Assembly (NCBI RefSeq): GCF_010974945.1
Contig: NZ_JAAIVB010000078.1
Coordinates: 310,001 to 374,000 of the forward strand
Reading direction: 5' to 3'
DNA: 64,000 bases
From: Noviherbaspirillum galbum
GTDB lineage: Bacteria > Pseudomonadota > Gammaproteobacteria > Burkholderiales > Burkholderiaceae_D
The position numbers and the translations under genes were made by a program. Below the pieces are notes generated by a model. That model was not told the DNA's origin, made no database searches, and saw only the letters and a list, made by a program, of their open reading frames with translations. Shown here piece by piece: positions 20,415 through 27,588 of this stretch (position 1 is its first letter; every line of letters starts with the position of its first letter).

Positions 20415-20804
20415 TCAGCCAGTCTTTTCCCTCCGGTTGAAGTCGACGGCAGCCTGAACGAGCGCCAGGAACGCCGGCTCGTCGAGGGCGTCTCCCTGCT
20501 TCAGGTCGATGGCACGGCGAACCTTGCCATCCAGGCTCGCATTGAACAGGCCATGCGGATCATCCAGCGCCGCGCCATGGACGAAGGTGAGCTTCACCTT
20601 GTCCTTGTACGTCTCGCCGGTGCAAATGATTCCGTCGCAGGACCAGGTTGGGACGCCGGACGGATTGGAAGGCTTCTTCCACTTGTACTCTTCGGTCGCC
20701 TGCGGCGCCGCGCGCCTGATCAAAGCGCGTACGCTATCCAGCACCTCGCTTCGCCAATCCCCTGCTGCCGCTGCCTCGTCCTTGATGATGGTCATCGAAT
20801 ACAT
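20415..20804 (-). CDS. DUF1801-family protein
   Basis: 129 residues. It carries the DUF1801 outline: LDSVRALIRRAAPQATEEYKW, then WSCDGIICTGETYKDKVKLTFVHGAALDDP and RRAIDLKQGDALDEPAFLALVQAAV. Members are small soluble proteins with an iron-chaperone-like fold; the role is not established. It stands alone, 49 bases upstream of the convergence-free lipoprotein gene end at 20853. Confidence 0.8.
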   Translation of the reverse strand: MYSMTIIKDEAAAAGDWRSEVLDSVRALIRRAAPQATEEYKWKKPSNPSGVPTWSCDGIICTGETYKDKVKLTFVHGAALDDPHGLFNASLDGKVRRAIDLKQGDALDEPAFLALVQAAVDFNRREKTG

Positions 20805-20852
20805 GCTCCATGAAAGTTCGCATTCTTGAAACGAAAAACCCGGCGCGGAACC

Positions 20853-22307
20853 CTAGTTGCCCGCGCTCTCCGCCATGGGCTGCAGTTGACGCAAGCCGAT
20901 GCGCTCGTTGGCTTCCGCGCGCCAGACCACCTGGTTGTCGACTGCATAGAGCCAGCAGGGAGAACCATGGGCTTCGCAACGTTCCAGGACGGTCTTCATG
21001 GAACGGGAGTCGTTGCCCAGGTGACTCCAGTGGCCGCGGGCGCTGATGGCAAATGCCTTGGGAGCGGATAGGTTGAGATATTGGCTGTATCCCTCGCGTG
21101 CGCGTTCGCTCACGAAGGGCATGGCGGCGACGTCATCGGCCGGCGCGAAATTGCTGGCCGACGGACGATGAAACAGGTGCTGCCTGGGCGGAAACGGCAC
21201 GAAGACCACGTTGCCGTCGACGGCGTAGAGCCTGCATGGACCGCCGAATTTTTCGCACTTCTGCAATGCCGACTGCATGGCATCGGGGATGCCATGCGCA
21301 CGCGCGATGGCGCCACGATCGGAGATGGCGATCGCCTTGGGCACCGCCCAGGTCAGATATTCCCGATACAGGTCGCGTCCTTTTTCACCAGTATTCGGCA
21401 AGGCCTTGATGTCGTCCAGCGCGGCAAAGCTTGTCGGCGCCGGCAGCGGATCGCGGTGCGTCACCCGCGCCGTCACGGTCTGGATGCCGGCGGCGCTGGC
21501 CTGTTTCGCGCCAGCGGCGTTTTCGAAGGCGTTGCCTGTCTCGGGCATGGCACGCCTCTGCCTCGGCTCGATGACGTTGCTCGCCTTCCAGACCACGACG
21601 TCGTCGTACGCATAAAGCTGACAGCCGCTCGCGCGTTCGTTGCAGCGATCCGTGGCGCGCTGCACCGCGGCCGAGGTGTCCGACGACCAGTAAGCGCGGC
21701 CGTCGGAAGACAGCACGAAGGCCCGAGGTACCGGCTTTTCCAGCCATTGCGCATAGGCTTTCCGCGCCGCCTCGGAAGGAACGGCGTTGACGTTGGCCGC
21801 ATCCGCAAAACCGCTTGCCGGCGGCAGGTCGAATCGCTTGTCGTGGACCTTCGATTGATTGCGGCCCGGGGCGGCGCCTTCCGCCGGCTTGGGCGCGGCA
21901 ATCGAAACGACGTCGCCCATGACGACTTTCACCGAGACCGGGTATTCGTAGGCGGCGCCGGACGAATGGTCGATGGCGGCGCCGATCAAACCGCCCACGA
22001 GGATGTTGCCGTACATGGCCGCGCGCGTGGCGGATTCCACGGTGGCCATGCCGGCCGGCAGAGACTCCTTTTCGCACTTGACGGTCATTGGCGTATTCGA
22101 CCGCACCACCGTGGTTTCTCCCGGCGTCTTCAACCGCCAGTTACCCTTGGTATTGCTCAGCATGCATTCGGCGCCGGCGACGTCACGGCCGCCTTTCTCC
22201 GCCGTCGTCACGACCATCGACTGCACATTACCGCCCGATACGGAGGCGCAGCCGGAAACCAGGAGCGCCGACGAGATGGCGCCAGCCGAGATGAGTCGCT
22301 TGGGCAT
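20853..22307 (-). CDS. Lipoprotein with three copies of a Cys-x6-Cys domain
   Basis: 484 residues from ATG 22307. The signal peptide ends LLVSGC (C20), a lipobox. Residues 23-140 form an N-terminal domain with GNILVGGLIGAAIDHSSG. Then come three copies of one domain at about 167-240, 293-370 and 386-463. Each has an F-A-x-x-D-x-x-A-x-P start, a Y-x-x-[YW]-L core, a P-[RK]-A-[FI]-x-[LI]-S segment and a C-terminal C-x6-C-x-LYA-x-D pair (C222/C229, C351/C358, C444/C451) before a VVW/VVF strand. I do not recognise the family. The cysteines probably form disulfides in the periplasm. Confidence 0.72.
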   Translation of the reverse strand: MPKRLISAGAISSALLVSGCASVSGGNVQSMVVTTAEKGGRDVAGAECMLSNTKGNWRLKTPGETTVVRSNTPMTVKCEKESLPAGMATVESATRAAMYGNILVGGLIGAAIDHSSGAAYEYPVSVKVVMGDVVSIAAPKPAEGAAPGRNQSKVHDKRFDLPPASGFADAANVNAVPSEAARKAYAQWLEKPVPRAFVLSSDGRAYWSSDTSAAVQRATDRCNERASGCQLYAYDDVVVWKASNVIEPRQRRAMPETGNAFENAAGAKQASAAGIQTVTARVTHRDPLPAPTSFAALDDIKALPNTGEKGRDLYREYLTWAVPKAIAISDRGAIARAHGIPDAMQSALQKCEKFGGPCRLYAVDGNVVFVPFPPRQHLFHRPSASNFAPADDVAAMPFVSERAREGYSQYLNLSAPKAFAISARGHWSHLGNDSRSMKTVLERCEAHGSPCWLYAVDNQVVWRAEANERIGLRQLQPMAESAGN

Positions 22308-22528
22308 GATGATGTTGTCGTTATGATTGCCGTGATTGTCGTGGTCGCAAGTGTAAGGGAAATCGGTTCGTGCCGAAAAGCCTTTCGCGAAAGGAGAAAC
22401 CGGTTGGCGACGGCTTTCCCGACCGGGGCATGCGGACCGCGCCGGCGACCCCGAGACTGCCGGAATCCCTTGACGGATCAATGCCTTGCGAGCGGCTTGC
22501 CATTCCCGGCGTTGCCATTTCCACTCGT

Positions 22529-22557
22529 TTGAGTTTCCCATTCCCCCGGGATATAAT
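22529..22557 (+). promoter_or_regulatory. Near-consensus sigma-70 promoter of the DUF3348-DUF802 operon
   Basis: TTGAGT (22529-22534), a 17-base spacer and TATAAT (22552-22557), with the expected start of transcription near 22564. The first gene starts at 22767, leaving a leader of about 200 bases. Nothing else on this strand lies between. A constitutive housekeeping promoter is implied. Confidence 0.7.
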
Positions 22558-22766
22558 CTGCCGCTCCCGCGGGCCGCAGCCGGTAGCAAGGCCGCCGGTT
22601 TCGCAGGCCGCGTGGCATGCCCCGCAAATTGCAAGGCATGTTGCAAGACTTGAACACCAACGCATCCAGAACCATCCACGCTGCCTTTACATCACGCCAC
22701 GACAACCCGCCGCTGATCCGTTTTTCCGGTTCCCGTTCCCTGCTTTCATCCTGATTGCGCCAGCCT

Positions 22767-23567
22767 ATGACGCGAGCTCTTCCGCGCACGAACTTCCATA
22801 GCTCCGACCTCATCCGCTGTCTCGCCCGCCTGGACGTGGTCGAAGGCATCGAGCCGGAGAAGGCCTTCGCGGAAAGGCTGGGCCAGTGGATCCACTTCGC
22901 CGATGCGATCACGCTGTCGGCGGTGCACGGGGACATGGCGCCATCTTCGGCTTCTCCGTCCCCCGCCCTGCAAGCCATGTCGAAAGCCGGTCATGCCGCG
23001 GGCGCTGCCCAGGCCATCACCGGGGACGTGGAGAAAATCCAGTCCATTCTTGCCGGTTCGATCACGCGAAGCTATTCTGCCAAGCCGGGAAAGTCAGGCA
23101 TCAGGCTGCCCGAACCGAACCTCGAACTGCCGCTCGACGTCGCGGCCGCCTTTGCCCCGTATCGCCGCTTCCACGAGTCGCACCAGCGCGACATGAGCCT
23201 GAGCATCCCGCCCCTGCGCGCGAACGTGCGGCAGGCGCTGGCCGGCATGTCGCCGCAGCACCGGCAATTCGCCGAGCTGGACAAGACCCTGGAAAAAATC
23301 CTGGCCGAACGCGAGACGAGGCTGCTCGCCCGCGTGCCGGCGCTGCTCGGCAAGCGCTTCGCCCAGTTGTTCAGGAACCATCAACAACGCCTCGATGCCA
23401 TTCCGCAGGCCGACGATCCTGCCGCATGGATGCGGCCCGGCGGCTGGCTGGCCCGCTTTCGCGAGGAGCTGCGCACGGTGCTGCTCGCCGAGCTGGATCT
23501 GCGCATGCAGCCGACGCTCGGGCTCCTGCACATGCTGCAGGCACCGTCAGCGCCCGCCGAGGCCTAG
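22767..23567 (+). CDS. DUF3348-family protein (motor operon gene 1)
   Basis: 266 residues from ATG 22767; a TTG twelve bases upstream is also in frame. The sequence is soluble and largely helical: SDLIRCLARLDVVEGIEPEKAFAERLGQWIHFADAI at the start, FAPYRRFHESHQRDMSLSIPPLR in the middle and LLGKRFAQLFRNHQQRL near the end. DUF3348 proteins occur in Burkholderiales next to DUF802 and DUF2894 proteins. Function is unknown. It lies 15 bases before the DUF802 gene and is first after a strong promoter, so a part in the same complex is inferred. A cytoplasmic location follows from the lack of a signal or membrane segment. Confidence 0.82.
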   Translation: MTRALPRTNFHSSDLIRCLARLDVVEGIEPEKAFAERLGQWIHFADAITLSAVHGDMAPSSASPSPALQAMSKAGHAAGAAQAITGDVEKIQSILAGSITRSYSAKPGKSGIRLPEPNLELPLDVAAAFAPYRRFHESHQRDMSLSIPPLRANVRQALAGMSPQHRQFAELDKTLEKILAERETRLLARVPALLGKRFAQLFRNHQQRLDAIPQADDPAAWMRPGGWLARFREELRTVLLAELDLRMQPTLGLLHMLQAPSAPAEA

Positions 23568-23582
23568 ACACAGACAAACGCC

Positions 23583-25751
23583 ATGAACAAACATCTATTT
23601 GCAATCGCCTTTCTACTCGGCCTGATCGCCATCGTCTGGGCGGGCGTCGGCTTCATCGATTCCAGCTGGCTGGCGATGTCCATGACCGCGATCATCGGCG
23701 CGGCATACGTGGCAGGCGCCATCGAGCTGCATCACTTCCGCCAGGCCACGCGCACGCTCAACGAGGCCCTGGCCGCCATTCCCGCGTCGCTGGCCGACCT
23801 GAACGACTGGCTGCCGCGCCTGCAAGAGTCCCTGCAAAACCCCGTGCGCCTGCGCATCGAGGGCGAGCGCGGCGCGTTGCCTGGCCCGGCGCTGACGCCT
23901 TACCTCGTCGGCCTGCTGGTCATGCTCGGCATGCTGGGCACCTTCCTCGGCATGGTGGTCACGCTCAAGGGGGCGGTGTTCGCGCTGGAAAAGACCACCG
24001 ACCTGCAGGCCATCCGCTCTGCGCTCTCGGTGCCGGTGAAGGGGCTGGGACTGGCCTTCGGCACGTCGGTCGCCGGCGTCGCGGCGTCGGCCATGCTGGG
24101 CCTGATGGCGGCGCTGAGCCGGCGCGACCGGCTGCAGGCTTCCCAGCTTCTCGACACCAAGGTCGCCACGGTGCTGCGCCGCTTTTCCTTCGCGCACCAG
24201 CGCCAGGAAACCTTCAAGGCCTTGCAGCTGCAATCCCAGGCTTTGCCGGCCGTGGTCGACAAGCTGCAGGCCATGATGACGCAAATGGATGGCATGACCC
24301 AGCATCTCAGCCAGCGCCTGCTCGGCAACCAGGAAGAATTCCATCGCCATGTCAAGCTGGCCTACACCGAGCTGGCCGGGTCGGTCGACCAGTCGCTGCG
24401 CGACAGCATGAAGCACAGCGCCCAGGTGGCGGGTGAAAGCATCAAGCCGGTGATCACGGCCACCATGCAGGGCATCGCCGACGATGCCGCCCGGATGCAC
24501 GAACGCATGGCCGGCGCCGTGCAGGCGCAGCTCGACGGCCTGTCCGCGCGCTTCAGCGAATCGGCCCATGCCGTGTCGGCGGGCTGGACCGCCGCGCTCA
24601 AGGACCAGGAAGCGTCGAATGCCAACTTCGTCGGCAACGTCGCCAAAACGCTCGATGAATTCGCCATTAATTTCGAACGGCGTTCCGGAGCGCTGGTCGA
24701 GACCGTGGCCGACGCGCATGCCCGGCTGCACGCGGCCCAGGCCGAGCAGGACGGCCGGCGCCTCGCGGCATGGACCGGGTCGCTGGATGGCATGGCCGCA
24801 TCCATGCGGGAGGTCCTGCAGCAGGCCGGCGCGGAAACCCTCGAGCGGCAACGCCAGATCTGCGATGCGCTCGCCCAGTCGGTGCAAGCCATCCAGGGAC
24901 AGGCGCAGGACAGCGCCGGCCAGGCACTGGCCGAAACGAGCCGGCTCATCGCCAGTGCGGAAGCGCTGATGCAGTCGCGCATGGAAGCCGAGGCCGCATG
25001 GCTCGCACGTCATCATGACAGCATGGAACAGCTCGCCGCGCTGCTGCGCTCCGAACTCGGCGCGCTCAAGGAAGACGAGGCGGCACGCGGCCAGGCCGCG
25101 GTGGACCGCCTCGCCGCGCTCCAGGATGCCGTGACCGTGCACCTGGGCACGCTGGGCACGGCCCTCGAAGCGCCGATTGCCCGCCTCATCGAGACCGCGT
25201 CCGAGGCGCCGCGCGCCGCAGCCGACGTGATCTCCCAGCTCCGCCAGGAAGTCTCCAAGGGCATGGAGCGCGACAACGCCCTGCTCGAAGAGCGCAGCCG
25301 CATCATGGAAACCCTCAACGCGCTGCTCGACGCTATCAACCATGCGTCGCGGGAACAGCGCGCGGCGATCGATTCCCTGGTGGCGTCGTCCGCTACCGCG
25401 CTCAATGCCACTTCCAGCGCCTTCACGGAAAGCGTTGCCCTGGAAGCCGGCAAGCTGTCCGACATCGCGGCGCAGGTATCCACCAGTGCCATCGACGTCG
25501 CCAGCCTGGGCGAAACCCTCGGGGCCGCGGTGCAATCCTTCCATGCCGCCAACGAGAAACTGGTTGCCGACCTGCAGCGCATCGAAGCGGCGCTTGACAA
25601 ATCCATGGCGCGCAGCGACGACCAGCTTGCCTATTACGTCGCCCAGGCCCGGGAAATCATCGACCTGAGCCTCTCGTCGCAACGCGACGTCGTCGAAGAA
25701 CTGCGCCGCCTGCCGTCGAAGCAAGCCCTGGTGGCGGAAGAGGCTAGATGA
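23583..25751 (+). CDS. DUF802 MotA/ExbB-like membrane protein with long coiled-coil tail (ZorA-like)
   Basis: 722 residues. Membrane segments lie at about 4-22, 28-50, 104-125 and 150-175. The third contains GMLGTFLGMVVTLKG and the fourth GLGLAFGTSVAGVAASAMLGL, the small-residue and Thr/Ser pore motifs of the MotA/TolQ/ExbB proton-channel family. Residues about 190-715 form an unbroken, charged, heptad-like helical tail, rich in Ala and Gln. The same plan (channel plus very long cytoplasmic tail) is that of ZorA in Zorya defence. It is the central gene of the operon and overlaps the OmpA-like gene by four bases. Motor function is inferred, not shown. Confidence 0.87.
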   Translation: MNKHLFAIAFLLGLIAIVWAGVGFIDSSWLAMSMTAIIGAAYVAGAIELHHFRQATRTLNEALAAIPASLADLNDWLPRLQESLQNPVRLRIEGERGALPGPALTPYLVGLLVMLGMLGTFLGMVVTLKGAVFALEKTTDLQAIRSALSVPVKGLGLAFGTSVAGVAASAMLGLMAALSRRDRLQASQLLDTKVATVLRRFSFAHQRQETFKALQLQSQALPAVVDKLQAMMTQMDGMTQHLSQRLLGNQEEFHRHVKLAYTELAGSVDQSLRDSMKHSAQVAGESIKPVITATMQGIADDAARMHERMAGAVQAQLDGLSARFSESAHAVSAGWTAALKDQEASNANFVGNVAKTLDEFAINFERRSGALVETVADAHARLHAAQAEQDGRRLAAWTGSLDGMAASMREVLQQAGAETLERQRQICDALAQSVQAIQGQAQDSAGQALAETSRLIASAEALMQSRMEAEAAWLARHHDSMEQLAALLRSELGALKEDEAARGQAAVDRLAALQDAVTVHLGTLGTALEAPIARLIETASEAPRAAADVISQLRQEVSKGMERDNALLEERSRIMETLNALLDAINHASREQRAAIDSLVASSATALNATSSAFTESVALEAGKLSDIAAQVSTSAIDVASLGETLGAAVQSFHAANEKLVADLQRIEAALDKSMARSDDQLAYYVAQAREIIDLSLSSQRDVVEELRRLPSKQALVAEEAR

Positions 25752-26386
25752 TGGACGAGCTTGACGCAGGCATCGACCACGCCTCCCCGATCTGGCCCGC
25801 CTTCGGCGATCTCATGGCCAGCCTGCTCGGCGCGTTCGTGCTGATGCTGGTGGCGGTGGCCGCGGTTCAGATGGAGCTGACTTCGAACCTGCAGGACGAA
25901 GTCAGGAAACGCCAGATTGAGGAACAGCGCCGCATCAGCCTGGAAAAGGCGCTCGCGGTGCCGCTGGCGTCCGGACGCATCACCTTGAACAACGGACGCA
26001 TCGGCATCAGCGGACAGGTGCTGTTCGCATTGAATTCCGACCAGTTGCAGCCCGAAGGCCGGCAGCTCCTCAAGAGCCTCGTCGGACCGCTGGCAGCCTA
26101 CTTGTCGTCGCGCGAAGAAATGCTGATGGTCAGCGGCTTTACCGACGACAAATCCATTCGCGGCGGGCGTTTCGCCGATAACTGGGAACTGTCGGCACAA
26201 CGCGCCTTGACGGTCACCCGCACGCTGATCGACGAAGGCATGCCGTCGTCGATGGTGTTCGCCGCCGCCTTCGGCTCCGAACAGCCGGTCCGGCCCAACA
26301 CCGACGATGCCGCGCGCGCCCAGAACCGGCGGGTCGAGATGGCACCCGTCCCGAAAACCTCGAACCAGAAGCCGGCCCCGGCATGA
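25748..26386 (+). CDS. OmpA/MotB-like protein, partner of the DUF802 channel (ZorB-like)
   Basis: 212 residues. One membrane helix at about 17-40 holds D21 in WPAFGDLMASLLGAF, the aspartate position that takes protons in MotB, ExbD and ZorB. A short linker of charged helix leads to an OmpA-type peptidoglycan-binding domain at about 90-200, with VSGFTDDKSIRGGRFADNW, LSAQRALTVTRTL and DDAARAQNRRVEM. The protein would anchor to the cell wall and form the stator core with DUF802. It overlaps its neighbours by four bases on both sides, so the three products are probably made together. Confidence 0.88.
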   Translation: MMDELDAGIDHASPIWPAFGDLMASLLGAFVLMLVAVAAVQMELTSNLQDEVRKRQIEEQRRISLEKALAVPLASGRITLNNGRIGISGQVLFALNSDQLQPEGRQLLKSLVGPLAAYLSSREEMLMVSGFTDDKSIRGGRFADNWELSAQRALTVTRTLIDEGMPSSMVFAAAFGSEQPVRPNTDDAARAQNRRVEMAPVPKTSNQKPAPA

Positions 26387-27087
26387 GTGAGGCCGACGGC
26401 ATGCCCCTCATGGAAGCGCTCAGGCAAAGCGGTGCGGCGCGCTTCGATGCCGTGCGCTGGCATCATGCGGAAGCGCTCGCCCGGCGTGCCGCGGCCTCGG
26501 AGGGCAAGGTACGGCAGTTGCTCGATGCGAAATTGACGCAGATCCTGCATGCGCTCGACGCCTGCTTCAGGCAGGGGCAGGACGAGGCCCGGGACGCGTT
26601 AGCCGCCGCGGCCGAATCGCATCCCGAGGCGTCTGCGGAGTTGCACTCCTTGTTTGCCGCGGGTGAGTTCAAGCGTTTGCATGAAGCAATCGCCGCACTC
26701 CGCAAGCCGGTCCCGACGGATACGCTTGCGTCCCTACTGCGCGACCTGGCGCATCATGATCATCAGGCTACCCCTTCCTGGGCGCCGTCTTCCTCCGATT
26801 TGCCGCTGGAACTGAAGGCGGTCAGCCAGTTCCGCGATACCTGGGCCAAGCTCAGCGCCGACAAGCAAGTCACCCAGGCGTTGCAGCAAGCCCCGAAGAA
26901 CGCGGGGCCGATCAATTCACACATGCTGGTGTTGCGTTCGCTCGCATTGATGCGCGACATGTCGCCTGAGTATTTGAACCGATTTTTGTCGTATGCGGAT
27001 ACCTTGCTGAAGCTGGAGCAGGGCGAGGGGGAGAAGACGGTTGCGGTGAAACGCGGTGGTAAAGGTGGGAAAGCGATGAGGAAGTGA
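26383..27087 (+). CDS. DUF2894-family protein (motor operon gene 4)
   Basis: 234 residues. Soluble and helical: ARFDAVRWHHAEALARRAAASEGKVRQLLDAKL at the start, LLRDLAHHD near residue 120 and GPINSHMLVLRSLALMRDMSPEYLNRFLSYADTLLKLEQ near the end, then a basic Lys/Gly tail. This is the DUF2894 pattern; members are found with DUF802 and OmpA-like genes. Function is unknown. ATGA overlap with the OmpA-like gene implies coupling. The basic tail could contact nucleic acid or a membrane, which is a guess. Confidence 0.8.
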   Translation: MSEADGMPLMEALRQSGAARFDAVRWHHAEALARRAAASEGKVRQLLDAKLTQILHALDACFRQGQDEARDALAAAAESHPEASAELHSLFAAGEFKRLHEAIAALRKPVPTDTLASLLRDLAHHDHQATPSWAPSSSDLPLELKAVSQFRDTWAKLSADKQVTQALQQAPKNAGPINSHMLVLRSLALMRDMSPEYLNRFLSYADTLLKLEQGEGEKTVAVKRGGKGGKAMRK

Positions 27088-27160
27088 GGGGTGTTATAAG
27101 CGGACGTGTTTTCGGGTAGGCGGGAATTGCATTGTGCGTTTCTCCGGACGGCCGAAATGG

Positions 27161-27184
27161 GATTCTCGCCTTCGCGGGAATGAC
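27161..27184 (-). repeat. REP-like palindrome, inverted copy
   Basis: GATTCTCGCCTTCGCGGGAATGAC is the reverse complement, with one change, of the element at 15677-15700. It lies just after the stop of the DUF2894 gene and may help end transcription from either side. Confidence 0.7.
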
Positions 27185-27356
27185 AGGGGTAGCCGGGTGC
27201 TTCCCGTGGTCGGGACAGACTTGAGCCATGCCGATGCGGTAGGAGGTCGACTCATTTGCCGTTCAGGTGATTACTACCGTCGATGACGGCATCCCCTCAA
27301 CCCATCGAACAAGGTCGCCCGAAGTGACTCCCACATGGGAGTTGGTTTTCCAGCAG

Positions 27357-27464
27357 CTTTCTTTGGTTCCTTTCTTTGTCTGCTGACAAAGAAAGGACCT
27401 GGGCCGCCGGGACCAGCCCCGGCTAGTCCCCACGAAGTGGGAGACGCAACCGGGTCACCGGAGA
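27357..27464 (+). repeat. Dispersed intergenic repeat, copy 2
   Basis: CTTTCTTTGGTTCCTTTCTTTGTC faces GACAAAGAAAGGACC to form a long hairpin. GGGCCGCCGGGACC, CCCCACGAAGTGGG and CCGGGTCACCGG follow in the same order as in copy 1 at 7397-7516. The hairpin is better preserved here than in copy 1. Confidence 0.75.
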
Positions 27465-27588
27465 AACTTGCGCAACCGCAGTAGAAATGGAATCTCCGCC
27501 TTCATGGGGATAACGGAGCGTTGAACCAACGACGAAGAAAAACACCGGCAAACACCCAAAACGGCACCGGGGCCGCCCCCGACTCAAC

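Larger units (their letters stand above)
27088..27588. other. Repeat-rich convergent spacer
   Basis: 501 bases between the convergent ends of the motor operon and the exopolysaccharide operon. It contains one REP-like palindrome and one long dispersed repeat, listed separately, plus a further diverged REP-like fragment near 27491-27515. I see no gene in it. Confidence 0.65.

Noticed and set aside
22767-27087. Calling the motor operon a Zorya defence system
   Set aside because: The channel and stator parts are alike in plan, but none of ZorC, ZorD or ZorE is present, and no defence island genes surround it.
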